A DNA stretch of 64,000 nt, from NCBI RefSeq assembly GCF_003597675.1, contig NZ_CP030827.1, positions 620,001 to 684,000 of the forward strand. Reading direction: 5' to 3'. Under the pieces are notes generated by a model. The model had not been told where the DNA came from. It did not search any database and saw only the letters and a program-made list of their open reading frames with translations. Origin of the DNA: Neorhizobium sp. NCHU2750 (GTDB lineage: Bacteria; Pseudomonadota; Alphaproteobacteria; Rhizobiales; Rhizobiaceae). Each line of letters opens with the position of its first letter. Within the stretch, counting starts at the first letter, position 1. Of the stretch, positions 16,153-23,230 are shown in pieces. Position numbers and translations under genes: made by a program.

Positions 16153-16667
16153 CGTGTGCGCCTCCAGGCGTCAAAGTCGCCGCGCAGATTTTGCCAACGG
16201 GCAGCTGCGGCAGGATCCTCGTTCAATTCCTTCATGCTGCTGATGCCGAGCACCGAGCGGACGCGGGTCTTGATCCGTTCGGCGTCGGCGGCGTCCTGTA
16301 GCTGATGGGCTTCCATCAGGTAGACGGAGAACAGCCGGTCATTCTGGCACTTCATGGCGCATTCGGCGGCGAAGTCTTTCGGCTTGTTTTCCTTGGGTTT
16401 TAGCCTGCGGATTTCCTCGAAGGACCGCTCGCAGAGTGCGACCAGCGCTCGAACCAGCATCGGGGCCTTGCTCATCAAGAGCCGGTCGTCGTAGCTGCAA
16501 TCGGGTGTGAGGTGTGCGATCGGGATGATCTCGCCCGTCGACATATCGCGCGCACAGATCTCCGGGCGTCCATCCTTCTGATCGAAGCTGACCGTCCATT
16601 CCTCACTGGCAAGGCCGGCGAGTTGCTTGGCTTCCGGATAAAGCTTGCGCGCGGTCTCGATATTCAC
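16149..16667 (-). CDS. Hypothetical early phage protein
   Basis: A 172-residue, mostly helical protein, start MNIETARKLYPEAKQLAG, directly behind the gene at 16668. No motif that I recognise. It overlaps the MazG-like gene by 4 bases. Its position between two conserved phage genes and the tight spacing support it as real. Confidence 0.55.
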   Translation of the reverse strand: MNIETARKLYPEAKQLAGLASEEWTVSFDQKDGRPEICARDMSTGEIIPIAHLTPDCSYDDRLLMSKAPMLVRALVALCERSFEEIRRLKPKENKPKDFAAECAMKCQNDRLFSVYLMEAHQLQDAADAERIKTRVRSVLGISSMKELNEDPAAAARWQNLRGDFDAWRRTR

Positions 16668-16982
16668 TCAACCCTCCATGCGCTTCATGTGCATCGACAG
16701 AAGCAGCTGGCGCAGCGGCATGGTTTCGTTGCGGCATCCGTCCAGCGTCAGGGCGTGGAAGAGCGCGGCCTGTAGCGCTATGCAGCCTTCGGTAATGGCG
16801 CTGTTGCCGACAGGCTCGGTTGCGAGCATGCCGAAATGACCGGTAGCCTCATGCAGGCGGCGGGCGATCTCGCGGAGCTCGCGCTCGAAGTGATCCTCGG
16901 TCAGCTGCGGAAGGTTCTTTTCGCGCGGATCGACCGGGCGCGGCTTCGGACGAACCGGAAAACGATGGATGGTCGCGGTCAT
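16668..16982 (-). CDS. Hypothetical early phage protein
   Basis: A 104-residue protein, start MTATIHRFPVRPKP chosen over an earlier ATG 12 bases upstream because it begins just after the start of the upstream gene's stop overlap. Basic N-terminus and helical remainder (LREIARRLHEATGHF). No known family recognised. Confidence 0.5.
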   Translation of the reverse strand: MTATIHRFPVRPKPRPVDPREKNLPQLTEDHFERELREIARRLHEATGHFGMLATEPVGNSAITEGCIALQAALFHALTLDGCRNETMPLRQLLLSMHMKRMEG

Positions 16983-17395
16983 ACGATCTCCCATCCGTAA
17001 CGGGTTTCGAGTTCGGCAACGCGCTGGCCGGCGATGGCAGTTGCTCCGAGCAAGGCAATCGCCAGGGCTATGAATGCACCGATCAAGACGCCGCGCGATG
17101 GCTTATGCTCCGCGCGCGTCTTCCCGGCGCCCATAACGCGTATCTCGATGGGCTTTTCGTCCGGCTTGACGAGCCGGAGATGGGGATGGGCGCGGCCGGA
17201 TCGAATGACAGCGAGAGACCGGCGAAGCCGCTCCGCGTGGATCTCGTCGATCGCCTGCAAGGCAACCTCGGGCGTGTCGCCCCAACGATTGCGGCAAGCA
17301 AGGTCAACGTACCACTCGGCCAGAGCGGCATCCAACTGCTCGTCTGTCAGAGACGACAGTGGTTTTGGGTGTAATTGTGCGATTGCGGCTGACAT
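16979..17395 (-). CDS. Hypothetical phage protein with C-terminal membrane segment
   Basis: A 138-residue protein. The first 90 residues are soluble, with a helical block (LTDEQLDAALAEWYVDLACR). A hydrophobic segment (GVLIGAFIALAIALLGATAIAG) near residues 101-122 should be a membrane anchor, leaving a short periplasmic end. It is an early gene, so a membrane role such as exclusion or host takeover is possible but unproven. Confidence 0.5.
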   Translation of the reverse strand: MSAAIAQLHPKPLSSLTDEQLDAALAEWYVDLACRNRWGDTPEVALQAIDEIHAERLRRSLAVIRSGRAHPHLRLVKPDEKPIEIRVMGAGKTRAEHKPSRGVLIGAFIALAIALLGATAIAGQRVAELETRYGWEIV

Positions 17396-17472
17396 AATGG
17401 CCTCCGATCAGGTTCGGATGCCGGTCGGTGTGATCGCTCTCGGCGGAGAGCCCGACCGGTCACCGAAACCGA

Positions 17473-17676
17473 TCAAGCTGCCCGTCGATCGCTTTCGCGG
17501 GCATAGATTTCCGCAGCGCGCTGGATCGTGGCTTCGGAAAGCTGGTCATCCTTGTAGCCGAGAGCCTTGAAGTCGGCCTTGGTCATGCCTGTGCCGCGCT
17601 CGCGCTGGATCTGTGCCAGCTCGTTGGCAATGTTGCGGCCAATTACCGAGTTATGCTGTTTCATGGGGTTCTTCAT
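17473..17676 (-). CDS. Small hypothetical protein, first gene of leftward early operon
   Basis: A 67-residue charged protein, start MKNPMKQHNSVIGRNIANEL. It is the first gene after the predicted leftward promoter at about 17771-17799, with an 88-base leader. It has a Gly-rich turn (GTGMTKADFKALGYKDDQLS) reminiscent of helix-turn-helix proteins, but I cannot assign it. A lambda N-like position does not prove an N-like function. Confidence 0.5.
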   Translation of the reverse strand: MKNPMKQHNSVIGRNIANELAQIQRERGTGMTKADFKALGYKDDQLSEATIQRAAEIYARESDRRAA

Positions 17677-17770
17677 CCGTTTGCTTGGCCGGATGGCTGA
17701 CGCGCACAGGGCATTGACGCGTCAGCCTGCCGGAGGGCAATCCAAGCTCCGTGCGGCTTGGATGGAGCCA

Positions 17771-17799
17771 AAGTTAAGTGATACTGAAATTTATGGCAA
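17771..17799 (-). promoter_or_regulatory. Candidate leftward early promoter (PL-like)
   Basis: On the minus strand, TTGCCA (17799-17794) and TAACTT (17776-17771) are separated by 17 bases. One 15-bp operator-like site (17774-17788) overlaps the -10 and spacer, and another (17808-17822) lies just upstream. Transcription would lead into the gene at 17676 and the whole leftward operon. Confidence 0.5.
17774..17788. promoter_or_regulatory. Operator-like site OL1 candidate
   Basis: TTAAGTGATACTGAA: TTAAG/CTGAA half-sites with a 5-base centre. It is the inverse of the half-site pair at 18954-18968 and matches the layout of the other three sites near the repressor. Confidence 0.5.
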
Positions 17800-17807
17800 G
17801 AGAAAAA

Positions 17808-17822
17808 TTCAGTGTGAGTGAA
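17808..17822. promoter_or_regulatory. Operator-like site OL2 candidate
   Basis: TTCAGTGTGAGTGAA differs at only two positions from the perfect site TTCAGTGTGGCTGAA at 18970-18984. Centre-to-centre distance to the other left site is 34 bases. Confidence 0.5.
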
Positions 17823-17874
17823 GTTGGCTCGCGAGCATCAGCGAGACTTGAGCGCATTGCGAATCAAATCGGCT

Positions 17875-18552
17875 TTAATCCGAGCGTTTTTGAAGTTTCT
17901 CTAAGCGCTCTAGGAGCTCTTCTTGCTTCCTGCCTCTGGCTACCTTTTGGCCAGCAAATCTCTGAAGGAGAGCTAATTCTTCATCTATCCGCTTCTGTTT
18001 GCGGTAAAGCATAGCTAAAGGGAGGAACGTTCTGGCTGTAACCCCTAAGCCGGCGCGCTCTTCGGCGAGGATCGCCGCTAGAAGGTCTTTCTCGATGTCT
18101 CCACCAGCTTCGCCCGAGACGGCGATCTGTTTGCTGAGTGGTTCGGGCTTCGGTTTATATCTACCGTAATCAGAAGAGGGCCCGAGGATTTGATATTCTA
18201 TATCGACAAAACCATCGCGGCCAACATATGTCTTTAACAGTCGGGGATTGACGGAATGAGTGAGCTGCGTTTCCGATAGGCGTGCTGCCACTTCCCTTGG
18301 TACGTAACCTAAAAGGGCTTGCTTTGAAAAAAGCCAACCTTTCCAGGTAGCGATGACAGCGATGGCGTTGGGATCGTGCTTATTGTTTGGCTCTGGCCGG
18401 AAAGAGAGAGACCGGTTTTTACCTTTACAGAAGGCGGCCCCATCACTCTTTCTCCGAGATAGCCCCATTACTTCTAGGCGAGGCTCATATATACGCATAT
18501 CAGCCGGAATAGGCTGGCCATGAAGATGAAATTCCTTACGCCAGCCGCTCAT
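17875..18552 (-). CDS. HIRAN-domain protein in the rex-like position
   Basis: A 225-residue protein, start MSGWRKEFHLHGQ, 2 bases beyond the stop of the repressor gene. Its middle (LEVMGLSRRK...LSFRPEPNNKHDPNAIAVIATW...LLGYVPREVA) matches the HIRAN domain, known for binding DNA 3' ends or damaged DNA in helicases such as HLTF and also found in phage-linked proteins. The C-terminal 60 residues form a helical, TPR-like pair (LAMLYRKQKRIDEELALLQRFA). Being downstream of the repressor on the same strand, it should be expressed in the lysogen, the position of lambda rexAB. Function unknown. Confidence 0.72.
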   Translation of the reverse strand: MSGWRKEFHLHGQPIPADMRIYEPRLEVMGLSRRKSDGAAFCKGKNRSLSFRPEPNNKHDPNAIAVIATWKGWLFSKQALLGYVPREVAARLSETQLTHSVNPRLLKTYVGRDGFVDIEYQILGPSSDYGRYKPKPEPLSKQIAVSGEAGGDIEKDLLAAILAEERAGLGVTARTFLPLAMLYRKQKRIDEELALLQRFAGQKVARGRKQEELLERLEKLQKRSD

Positions 18553-18554
18553 AT

Positions 18555-18899
18555 CTACCTGTCTGTTCCGGTCTTCATCAGGTAGTTTGCATAATCGACG
18601 ATCTGCTGTCGCGTTGCCTCCGGCGCTTTTTGAAGAGTGTCCAGGATCGACCATGGTGCATCGTGATCTAGAGGATTACGCATGAGCAAGTCGCCCGGCT
18701 TACAGCTAAGTGCCTCCGCAATTGCCTCTAACGTTGAATCTGTAAACCCTTGCAACCCCCGCTCTAGCTGCGAGATGCTCGAAGTTGAAACGCCGACCCT
18801 TTCGGCAAGGTCCTCTTGCGTCAAGCCCCTGTGTTTCCGCCACTCTTTGAAGAAATAGCGGGCCTTTGGCTTTTTGAAGTTTGGTTTGACCTTTTTCAT
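18555..18899 (-). CDS. XRE-family phage repressor (CI-like, no protease domain)
   Basis: A 114-residue protein. An XRE helix-turn-helix (LTQEDLAERVGVSTSSISQLERGLQ, about residues 25-49) is followed by a short helical C-terminus (PEATRQQIVDYANYLMK). No S24 peptidase domain is present, so RecA-driven self-cleavage as in lambda CI is not expected. It is divergent from a Cro-like gene with two 15-bp palindromic sites between them, which marks it as the likely immunity repressor. Confidence 0.82.
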   Translation of the reverse strand: MKKVKPNFKKPKARYFFKEWRKHRGLTQEDLAERVGVSTSSISQLERGLQGFTDSTLEAIAEALSCKPGDLLMRNPLDHDAPWSILDTLQKAPEATRQQIVDYANYLMKTGTDR

Positions 18900-18953
18900 A
18901 TCGTTGATCTTGTGCTTGTTGCGGAATAAGCGCCACGGTCCCGCACTGAAAAT

Positions 18954-18968
18954 TTCAGCTTGACTTAA
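18954..18968. promoter_or_regulatory. Operator-like site OR candidate 1
   Basis: TTCAGCTTGACTTAA: TTCAG/CTTAA half-sites. It covers the -35 of the predicted rightward promoter. An adjoining short palindrome (CTGAAAATTTCAG, 18946-18958) shares the left half. Confidence 0.55.
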
Positions 18969-18987
18969 CTTCAGTGTGGCTGAATAT
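18960..18987 (+). promoter_or_regulatory. Candidate rightward early promoter (PR-like)
   Basis: TTGACT (18960-18965) and GAATAT (18982-18987) with a 16-base spacer. The predicted start point (about 18994) is 2 bases before the ATG at 18996, so the Cro-like mRNA would be leaderless. Both elements lie inside the two operator-like sites. Confidence 0.5.
18970..18984. promoter_or_regulatory. Operator-like site OR candidate 2
   Basis: TTCAGTGTGGCTGAA is a perfect palindrome of 5-base arms around a 5-base centre. It overlaps the spacer and -10 of the rightward promoter, 16 bases centre-to-centre from the site at 18954. Confidence 0.6.
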
Positions 18988-18995
18988 TGCCGCTC

Positions 18996-19199
18996 ATGGA
19001 AAAGCTCATCGCATGGCTAGACGAAGAACGAGGACGCAGGGTGTTTCTTGCCAACGAGCTTGGCGTTGAACCATCTGCTATATCTCAGTGGAGAGTGATC
19101 CCGCCTGGACGCGTTTTATCGGTCGAGCGAGTAACCAAAATATCTCGTCATCACCTTCGTCCCGACCTGTATGGGCCTGTGACAGAGGCTGCCGAATGA
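18996..19199 (+). CDS. Cro/YdaS-like small DNA-binding protein
   Basis: A 67-residue protein, start MEKLIAWLDEERGRRVFLANELGVEPSAISQW. The ELGVEPSAISQW helix-turn-helix and length fit the Cro/YdaS family that opposes the repressor. The ATG at 18996 was chosen; an earlier in-frame codon would lie within the promoter. First gene of the rightward early operon. Confidence 0.75.
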   Translation: MEKLIAWLDEERGRRVFLANELGVEPSAISQWRVIPPGRVLSVERVTKISRHHLRPDLYGPVTEAAE

Positions 19200-19462
19200 T
19201 GCGCCTCCTCTCCATTCCCCGTGGCGTCGGCTCTTCCTCCCTGCCGTTCGCCGCTCACCGCGCGGCGCCTGTACTGCGTTCGCGACGCGCGGCAACTCGG
19301 CCGGGACAGACCCTGTCTGGCGGACCGTCCCGGCCGATTGCTTTCCTGATGTATGCATGTCGGCCTCCATGAGTTGATGGCCGCACCATAGGCGGGCCTT
19401 CGCTCGACCTCACGGAATCCATTTCAGTCTTCTTTTTCCTTGACCAACTCAGGGCCGAATTC
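19200..19462. other. Gap between cro-like and CII-like genes
   Basis: 263 bases, mixed composition. A weak reverse-strand open frame crosses it but has no recognisable content. It could hold a terminator or a second promoter, but I see no clear elements. Confidence 0.3.
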
Positions 19463-19927
19463 GTGCGCGCTATTTCAGACATCAATGCTTCCATCATCAA
19501 GGCAGCGACCGCTGCGGCTTACGAGGCCATGGGCGGCGTCAGCCGTGCGGCCGAAGCTCTTGGCGTCGCATCGTCGACGCTGACGAAATATGCGTCACCA
19601 TCCGACGAGTGGCGTGAAAGCTTTATTCGGCTGGATCTTGCCGTCGAACTCGACCGCCGCTGCGAGCATCCTTTTCTGCTTTCCGCCATGACGCGGATCG
19701 TCAAGGATGAGAAGCCGGCGAGCTTCGGCGCTGTCACCGCAAGTGCAATTCTCAAGCTGGATGGCGTGCTCGACGATGTCGTTCGGGCTGTCGCCTCCGC
19801 GATCGAAGACAATCACATCGATGCTGCCGAGCGCCTGGCGATCCGCAACCGGATCGTCGCGGCCAAGCAATATCTCGCCAGCCTCGACGCCATGATGATC
19901 GGAGGAGTTGATGGCGGAAGGACCTAA
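19463..19927 (+). CDS. CII-like phage regulatory protein
   Basis: A 154-residue protein that needs a GTG start at 19463 (AGGGC about 8 bases upstream); no ATG exists before the conserved part. The helix-turn-helix GGVSRAAEALGVASSTLTKYASP, followed by ELDRRCEHPFLLSAM, matches the phage regulatory protein CII type. It should act on early promoters in the lysis-lysogeny choice. Confidence 0.65.
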   Translation: MRAISDINASIIKAATAAAYEAMGGVSRAAEALGVASSTLTKYASPSDEWRESFIRLDLAVELDRRCEHPFLLSAMTRIVKDEKPASFGAVTASAILKLDGVLDDVVRAVASAIEDNHIDAAERLAIRNRIVAAKQYLASLDAMMIGGVDGGRT

Positions 19928-20120
19928 GACAGATTCCGAGACGATCGCGGCACTGTGCCTGATGCTGCCGGATGATCCGATGCGGGCGGTCGATATCGCG
20001 ACCGTGGCATGTGCTGCGGCGGTGCTGACTGCCGGCGTCGACGATGAAACGGCGGTGGTGGGGCTCAAGGTGGCGCTGGCGGGAATGCGTGACGGCGGCT
20101 TTGGACAGGAGCGGCACTGA
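19911..20120 (+). CDS. Small hypothetical phage protein
   Basis: A 69-residue, Ala-rich helical protein, start MAEGPKTDSETI. It overlaps the CII-like gene by 17 bases and its stop overlaps the next start. No recognised family. Confidence 0.5.
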   Translation: MAEGPKTDSETIAALCLMLPDDPMRAVDIATVACAAAVLTAGVDDETAVVGLKVALAGMRDGGFGQERH

Positions 20121-20368
20121 TGGCGGTCTATGTCGACGCTTCGTCCTATCGCATTGGCCGCATGATGATGTGCCACATGGCGGCGGATACGCTTGATGAG
20201 CTGCACGGCATGGCCGACCGGCTGGGCGTAAAGCGCTGGTTCCAGAACAAGCCGGGTGCTCCGCACTATGACATATGCAAGGCCAATCGGGCGAAGGCTG
20301 TCCGGTTTGGTGCGGTCGAAGTTTCTCGCCGCGTACTCCTGAAAAAAGCTCAGGGGTGCGCGGCATGA
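20120..20368 (+). CDS. DUF4031-family protein
   Basis: An 82-residue protein with the DUF4031 pattern: VYVDASSYRIGRMMMCHMAADTLDELH, then IGVKRWFQ-like (LGVKRWFQNKPGAPHYDI), then AVRFGAVEVSRR. These small proteins are common in phage and mobile regions. Function unknown. Overlaps both neighbours by a few bases. Confidence 0.75.
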   Translation: MAVYVDASSYRIGRMMMCHMAADTLDELHGMADRLGVKRWFQNKPGAPHYDICKANRAKAVRFGAVEVSRRVLLKKAQGCAA

Positions 20369-20589
20369 GCGTTTTTGAACATCCGATGAGCCAAAAGCTC
20401 TTTGATCAGATCGACGCCGCACATCGTCGCAATCCACGTGTGGTGACACTCCATTATCGGGCTGAGGCTTCATGTGAGCCCGGACAAGGGGCGATCTGCC
20501 GGGATCGTGACACCTATGATTTCTACGTCAACGAAATGATTGAACGCGGCATCTGCTGGCGTGATCCGCACGCGCGGAGGCTGTCATGA
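20365..20589 (+). CDS. Small hypothetical phage protein
   Basis: A 74-residue protein, start MSVFEHPMSQKLFDQ overlapping the upstream stop. Two cysteines (SCEPGQGAIC) sit near the middle, and an aromatic C-terminal part follows. No family recognised. Operon position supports it. Confidence 0.5.
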   Translation: MSVFEHPMSQKLFDQIDAAHRRNPRVVTLHYRAEASCEPGQGAICRDRDTYDFYVNEMIERGICWRDPHARRLS

Positions 20590-22052
20590 GCGATATTTTA
20601 GTTCGCGACCAGTCCGACCTTGCCGCAACCGTCGACCGCGCTCGGGCTTTGCTCGACGAAGGCGATTATCAAGCGGCGTTGATGCTATCTTCCGGCGCCT
20701 ATGACCAGGCCAAAGCGGCGGCGAGTTTTGCTAGCCGCGTGAAGGCGGGCGAGCAGCTCATCGGCAAGGCGCGACGGATGCAAGCAGATGCGCTTCTTAT
20801 TGAAAGCCGCGCCAAGATCGCGCTTGCTGATCAGGTCGACGAGGCGCAGGCGGCGGGTACCGTTGCCACGGCTGGTCGGCCGAAAAAGGTGGAAGGTGAT
20901 CACCATTTTCGGCTTGAAGATGTCGGCCTCTCGAAAGAGCAGGTTTACGAGGCGCGCAAGCTGCGAGACGCCGAAAAACACGAGCCGGGTATTGTCGAGC
21001 GAGCAATACAGGCGCGCGTCGAAGCAGGGGTGGAGCCGAGTCGGGCTGCACTGAAAAAAGCGGCAGGCCATGCTATCGGCACCAAAACCGCTTCGAAAGA
21101 GGAGCGTGGCGACGATCTTTATGAGACGCCTATCGAGGCCATGCGAACGCTGCTGGCGCTGGAAAGCTTCGGCCTTAATGTGCTGGAGCCCAGTGTCGGG
21201 CGCGGTGCCATCCTGCGTCCGCTTGAGGATGCCGGATATGAGGTGACGATCTCTGACCTTGTCGATCGCGGTATCTCCACGCGCCATGGGGAGTGCCAGG
21301 GCGTAGGTGATTTTCTCACCTCGATTGCTATCGAGGGTGGCTGGGATATCGTGACGAACCCGCCTTACGGGGTGGCTAACGCCTATGCTGCCCATGCGCT
21401 GCGCGAACATAAGCCACGCAAGATGGCGCTGCTTCTCAACCTCAATTTCCAATGCGGGTACGAGGATGCGGACAGGCGGTTCGTTATGGACGAAAATCCG
21501 CCGAGCCGGATTTATGCTTTTGCGCACCGGCTGCCGATGATGCACAGGGATGACTGGCAGGGCAACAGGGCATCCAGCCAGATGAATACTGGCTGGTTCG
21601 TGTGGGAGCGCAACGAAGACGGCAGCTATGGTGATGGTCATCCGCGGTTGATCCGTGTGGTTTATGACCATTACGAAACTGCCGAGGCATTGCCTCCTGG
21701 CGCTGGTGGGCATGTCTCGCCGATCACCTTCGCCGTTGCCAAGCCGGACGAAGAATTCACCCGCACCACGCCGCGCAAGACATCTGAAGAGCGCGTGGAA
21801 GAGGAAATTCATCGCGCCATCTTGTGGCTGAAAGAGCTTGAGCCTTTCGACGCGGTAAAGCTGAGGCGTGGTATCGGCGTGCGTGACAGTGTCGCCGTCG
21901 CCCTCATTGAAGCCATGTCTGCGAACGGTCTCATCCACCAGGTGGATGACGGCATGTGGATGCCAACGGCAGAGGGTATGCACCTCACAGCCAATGCCAA
22001 TGCGGCCGACATGGTGCAGGCATGGCGCGCCGGGAAGGCGGTGGCGGCATGA
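20586..22052 (+). CDS. DNA methyltransferase-like protein with NPPY motif
   Basis: A 488-residue protein. Residues about 1-150 are helical and ParB-like/adaptor-like (SKEQVYEARKLRDAEKHEPGIV). A Rossmann-type part follows with a SAM motif (LNVLEPSVGRGAIL, about 198-211) and the catalytic NPPY of N6-adenine methylases (DIVTNPPYGV, near residue 260). The C-terminal part resembles a winged helix (VAVALIEAMSANGLIHQV). It may methylate DNA during early replication. The DNA-binding N-terminus suggests a targeted role. Confidence 0.72.
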   Translation: MSDILVRDQSDLAATVDRARALLDEGDYQAALMLSSGAYDQAKAAASFASRVKAGEQLIGKARRMQADALLIESRAKIALADQVDEAQAAGTVATAGRPKKVEGDHHFRLEDVGLSKEQVYEARKLRDAEKHEPGIVERAIQARVEAGVEPSRAALKKAAGHAIGTKTASKEERGDDLYETPIEAMRTLLALESFGLNVLEPSVGRGAILRPLEDAGYEVTISDLVDRGISTRHGECQGVGDFLTSIAIEGGWDIVTNPPYGVANAYAAHALREHKPRKMALLLNLNFQCGYEDADRRFVMDENPPSRIYAFAHRLPMMHRDDWQGNRASSQMNTGWFVWERNEDGSYGDGHPRLIRVVYDHYETAEALPPGAGGHVSPITFAVAKPDEEFTRTTPRKTSEERVEEEIHRAILWLKELEPFDAVKLRRGIGVRDSVAVALIEAMSANGLIHQVDDGMWMPTAEGMHLTANANAADMVQAWRAGKAVAA

Positions 22053-22291
22053 GTTGGACCACCGAAGAAACCCGCCAGATCTTCCGTAGCGGAAAGCTGA
22101 TTGTCGGCGCGATATACCCTCCGGTTCGGCCGGGGCTGCGCTGGCGCTGGTCGATATGGGTGACCGGCCGCCGCAAGCCGACCGATGGATGGGCGGACAA
22201 CGAGGCAACGGCGCATCGTGCCGTTGAGGCCAAATATCGCGAATTTCTCAAACTTGCCGGGCTGACGCGCTCGGAAGGCGGTGTCTCATGA
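22049..22291 (+). CDS. Small hypothetical phage protein
   Basis: An 80-residue protein, start MSWTTEETRQIFRSGKL, overlapping the upstream stop by 4 bases. Arg/Trp-rich middle (RPGLRWRWSIWVTGRR) and a helical end. No recognised family. Confidence 0.5.
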   Translation: MSWTTEETRQIFRSGKLIVGAIYPPVRPGLRWRWSIWVTGRRKPTDGWADNEATAHRAVEAKYREFLKLAGLTRSEGGVS

Positions 22292-22605
22292 TACCCGATT
22301 TCTCCCCGAAAATGCTGCGCGGCTTCCTCAATGCCCGCATCGAGATGGCCGGATACCGGGCGGAATTCCCCGACGAGCGCAAGAGCGTACGGCGGAAGGC
22401 GATGACGTTCGATGAAGCCCGCGTTGCTGAGCGCTCGGCCATCATGAAGCGAGCCAGGGTGACGGCGGAACAGTTCGAGCTTGCTCTGGCGGGCCGGATT
22501 GTCTCGCTCGATGCGCGCGCGCGGCTGTGGAAGGCGCTGAACGCTGATCCAGCCTCGCACGGCATTCGCCTGCTTGGCGGATCTGGACAGGAGCGGATGA
22601 TATGA
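22288..22605 (+). CDS. Hypothetical phage protein
   Basis: A 105-residue helical, basic protein, start MIPDFSPKMLRGFLNAR. A segment RARVTAEQFELALAGRIVSLDARARLW resembles a helix-turn-helix region, so a regulatory or DNA-binding role is possible. Overlaps its neighbours by 4 bases. Confidence 0.5.
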   Translation: MIPDFSPKMLRGFLNARIEMAGYRAEFPDERKSVRRKAMTFDEARVAERSAIMKRARVTAEQFELALAGRIVSLDARARLWKALNADPASHGIRLLGGSGQERMI

Positions 22606-22922
22606 GCGGTCTGCAAAATTCCAGAAATCCTTCGCTGGCCGATTACGATCTTCGAAAGTTCGCATCTGCGCTGCGGGCGCATCGGGCGAATGATAGTCGT
22701 GGCCTTAGCGTCATAGGTGATGAGATCGGCGTGACCATTAGCGACCTTTCCCGCGCCATGGGCGGCCAGATGGTCAGTGTCGGCAAGGTGATCGCCTTGT
22801 GCCGCTGGCTCGGGGTGTCCGTCGAAAAGTTCTATCTCGAACCGGAAAAGCCAAGCGAAACAGAGGTTTGCACCGGCGCAAACGTGAAACGCTTGGGCGA
22901 GTCGGAAGGGGCGCGGGCATGA
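22602..22922 (+). CDS. XRE-like helix-turn-helix phage protein
   Basis: A 106-residue protein. The segment GLSVIGDEIGVTISDLSRAMGGQMVSVGKVIALCRWLGV looks like an XRE helix-turn-helix. It ends in a short tail. It is probably a regulator within the rightward early operon, perhaps acting on replication or late transcription. Overlaps neighbours. Confidence 0.6.
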   Translation: MSGLQNSRNPSLADYDLRKFASALRAHRANDSRGLSVIGDEIGVTISDLSRAMGGQMVSVGKVIALCRWLGVSVEKFYLEPEKPSETEVCTGANVKRLGESEGARA

Positions 22923-23230
22923 GTAGTTGTCTCCCTATTGTCGACATTCTCATTTCGGCCAAGAGCGACAGAGAGCGAGCGGAATGGCTCTCCCGCGTGC
23001 CGCTCGGCGTGATCAAGCGAGACTCGCTGGATATTGGCGCAATCCTGAAAAGCAGCGGCTTTGCAGCCGGATATGACCATTTCTCGGCGCTACTTGCCGA
23101 GATTGATGCAACGCGGACGGCAGACGGCTTGCCGACGCAGACCGTGCGGATGGCGACCGAATATACGCGGCTCGCGATGTGGGGCGCGGTGCGTAAGGGG
23201 GAGGAAATGCCCGTGGACGGTGCGGCATGA
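22919..23230 (+). CDS. Hypothetical phage protein preceding replication gene
   Basis: A 103-residue protein, start MSSCLPIVDILISAKSDRERAEWLSRVP. Helical, acidic and basic mix, no motif recognised. Four-base overlaps with both the upstream HTH gene and the O-like gene indicate translational coupling. Confidence 0.5.
   Translation: MSSCLPIVDILISAKSDRERAEWLSRVPLGVIKRDSLDIGAILKSSGFAAGYDHFSALLAEIDATRTADGLPTQTVRMATEYTRLAMWGAVRKGEEMPVDGAA

Noticed and set aside
17793..18014. Forward small ORF between the left operator sites and HIRAN gene
   Set aside because: Its first part lies on operator-like DNA and its rest is antisense to the HIRAN gene. No ribosome site.
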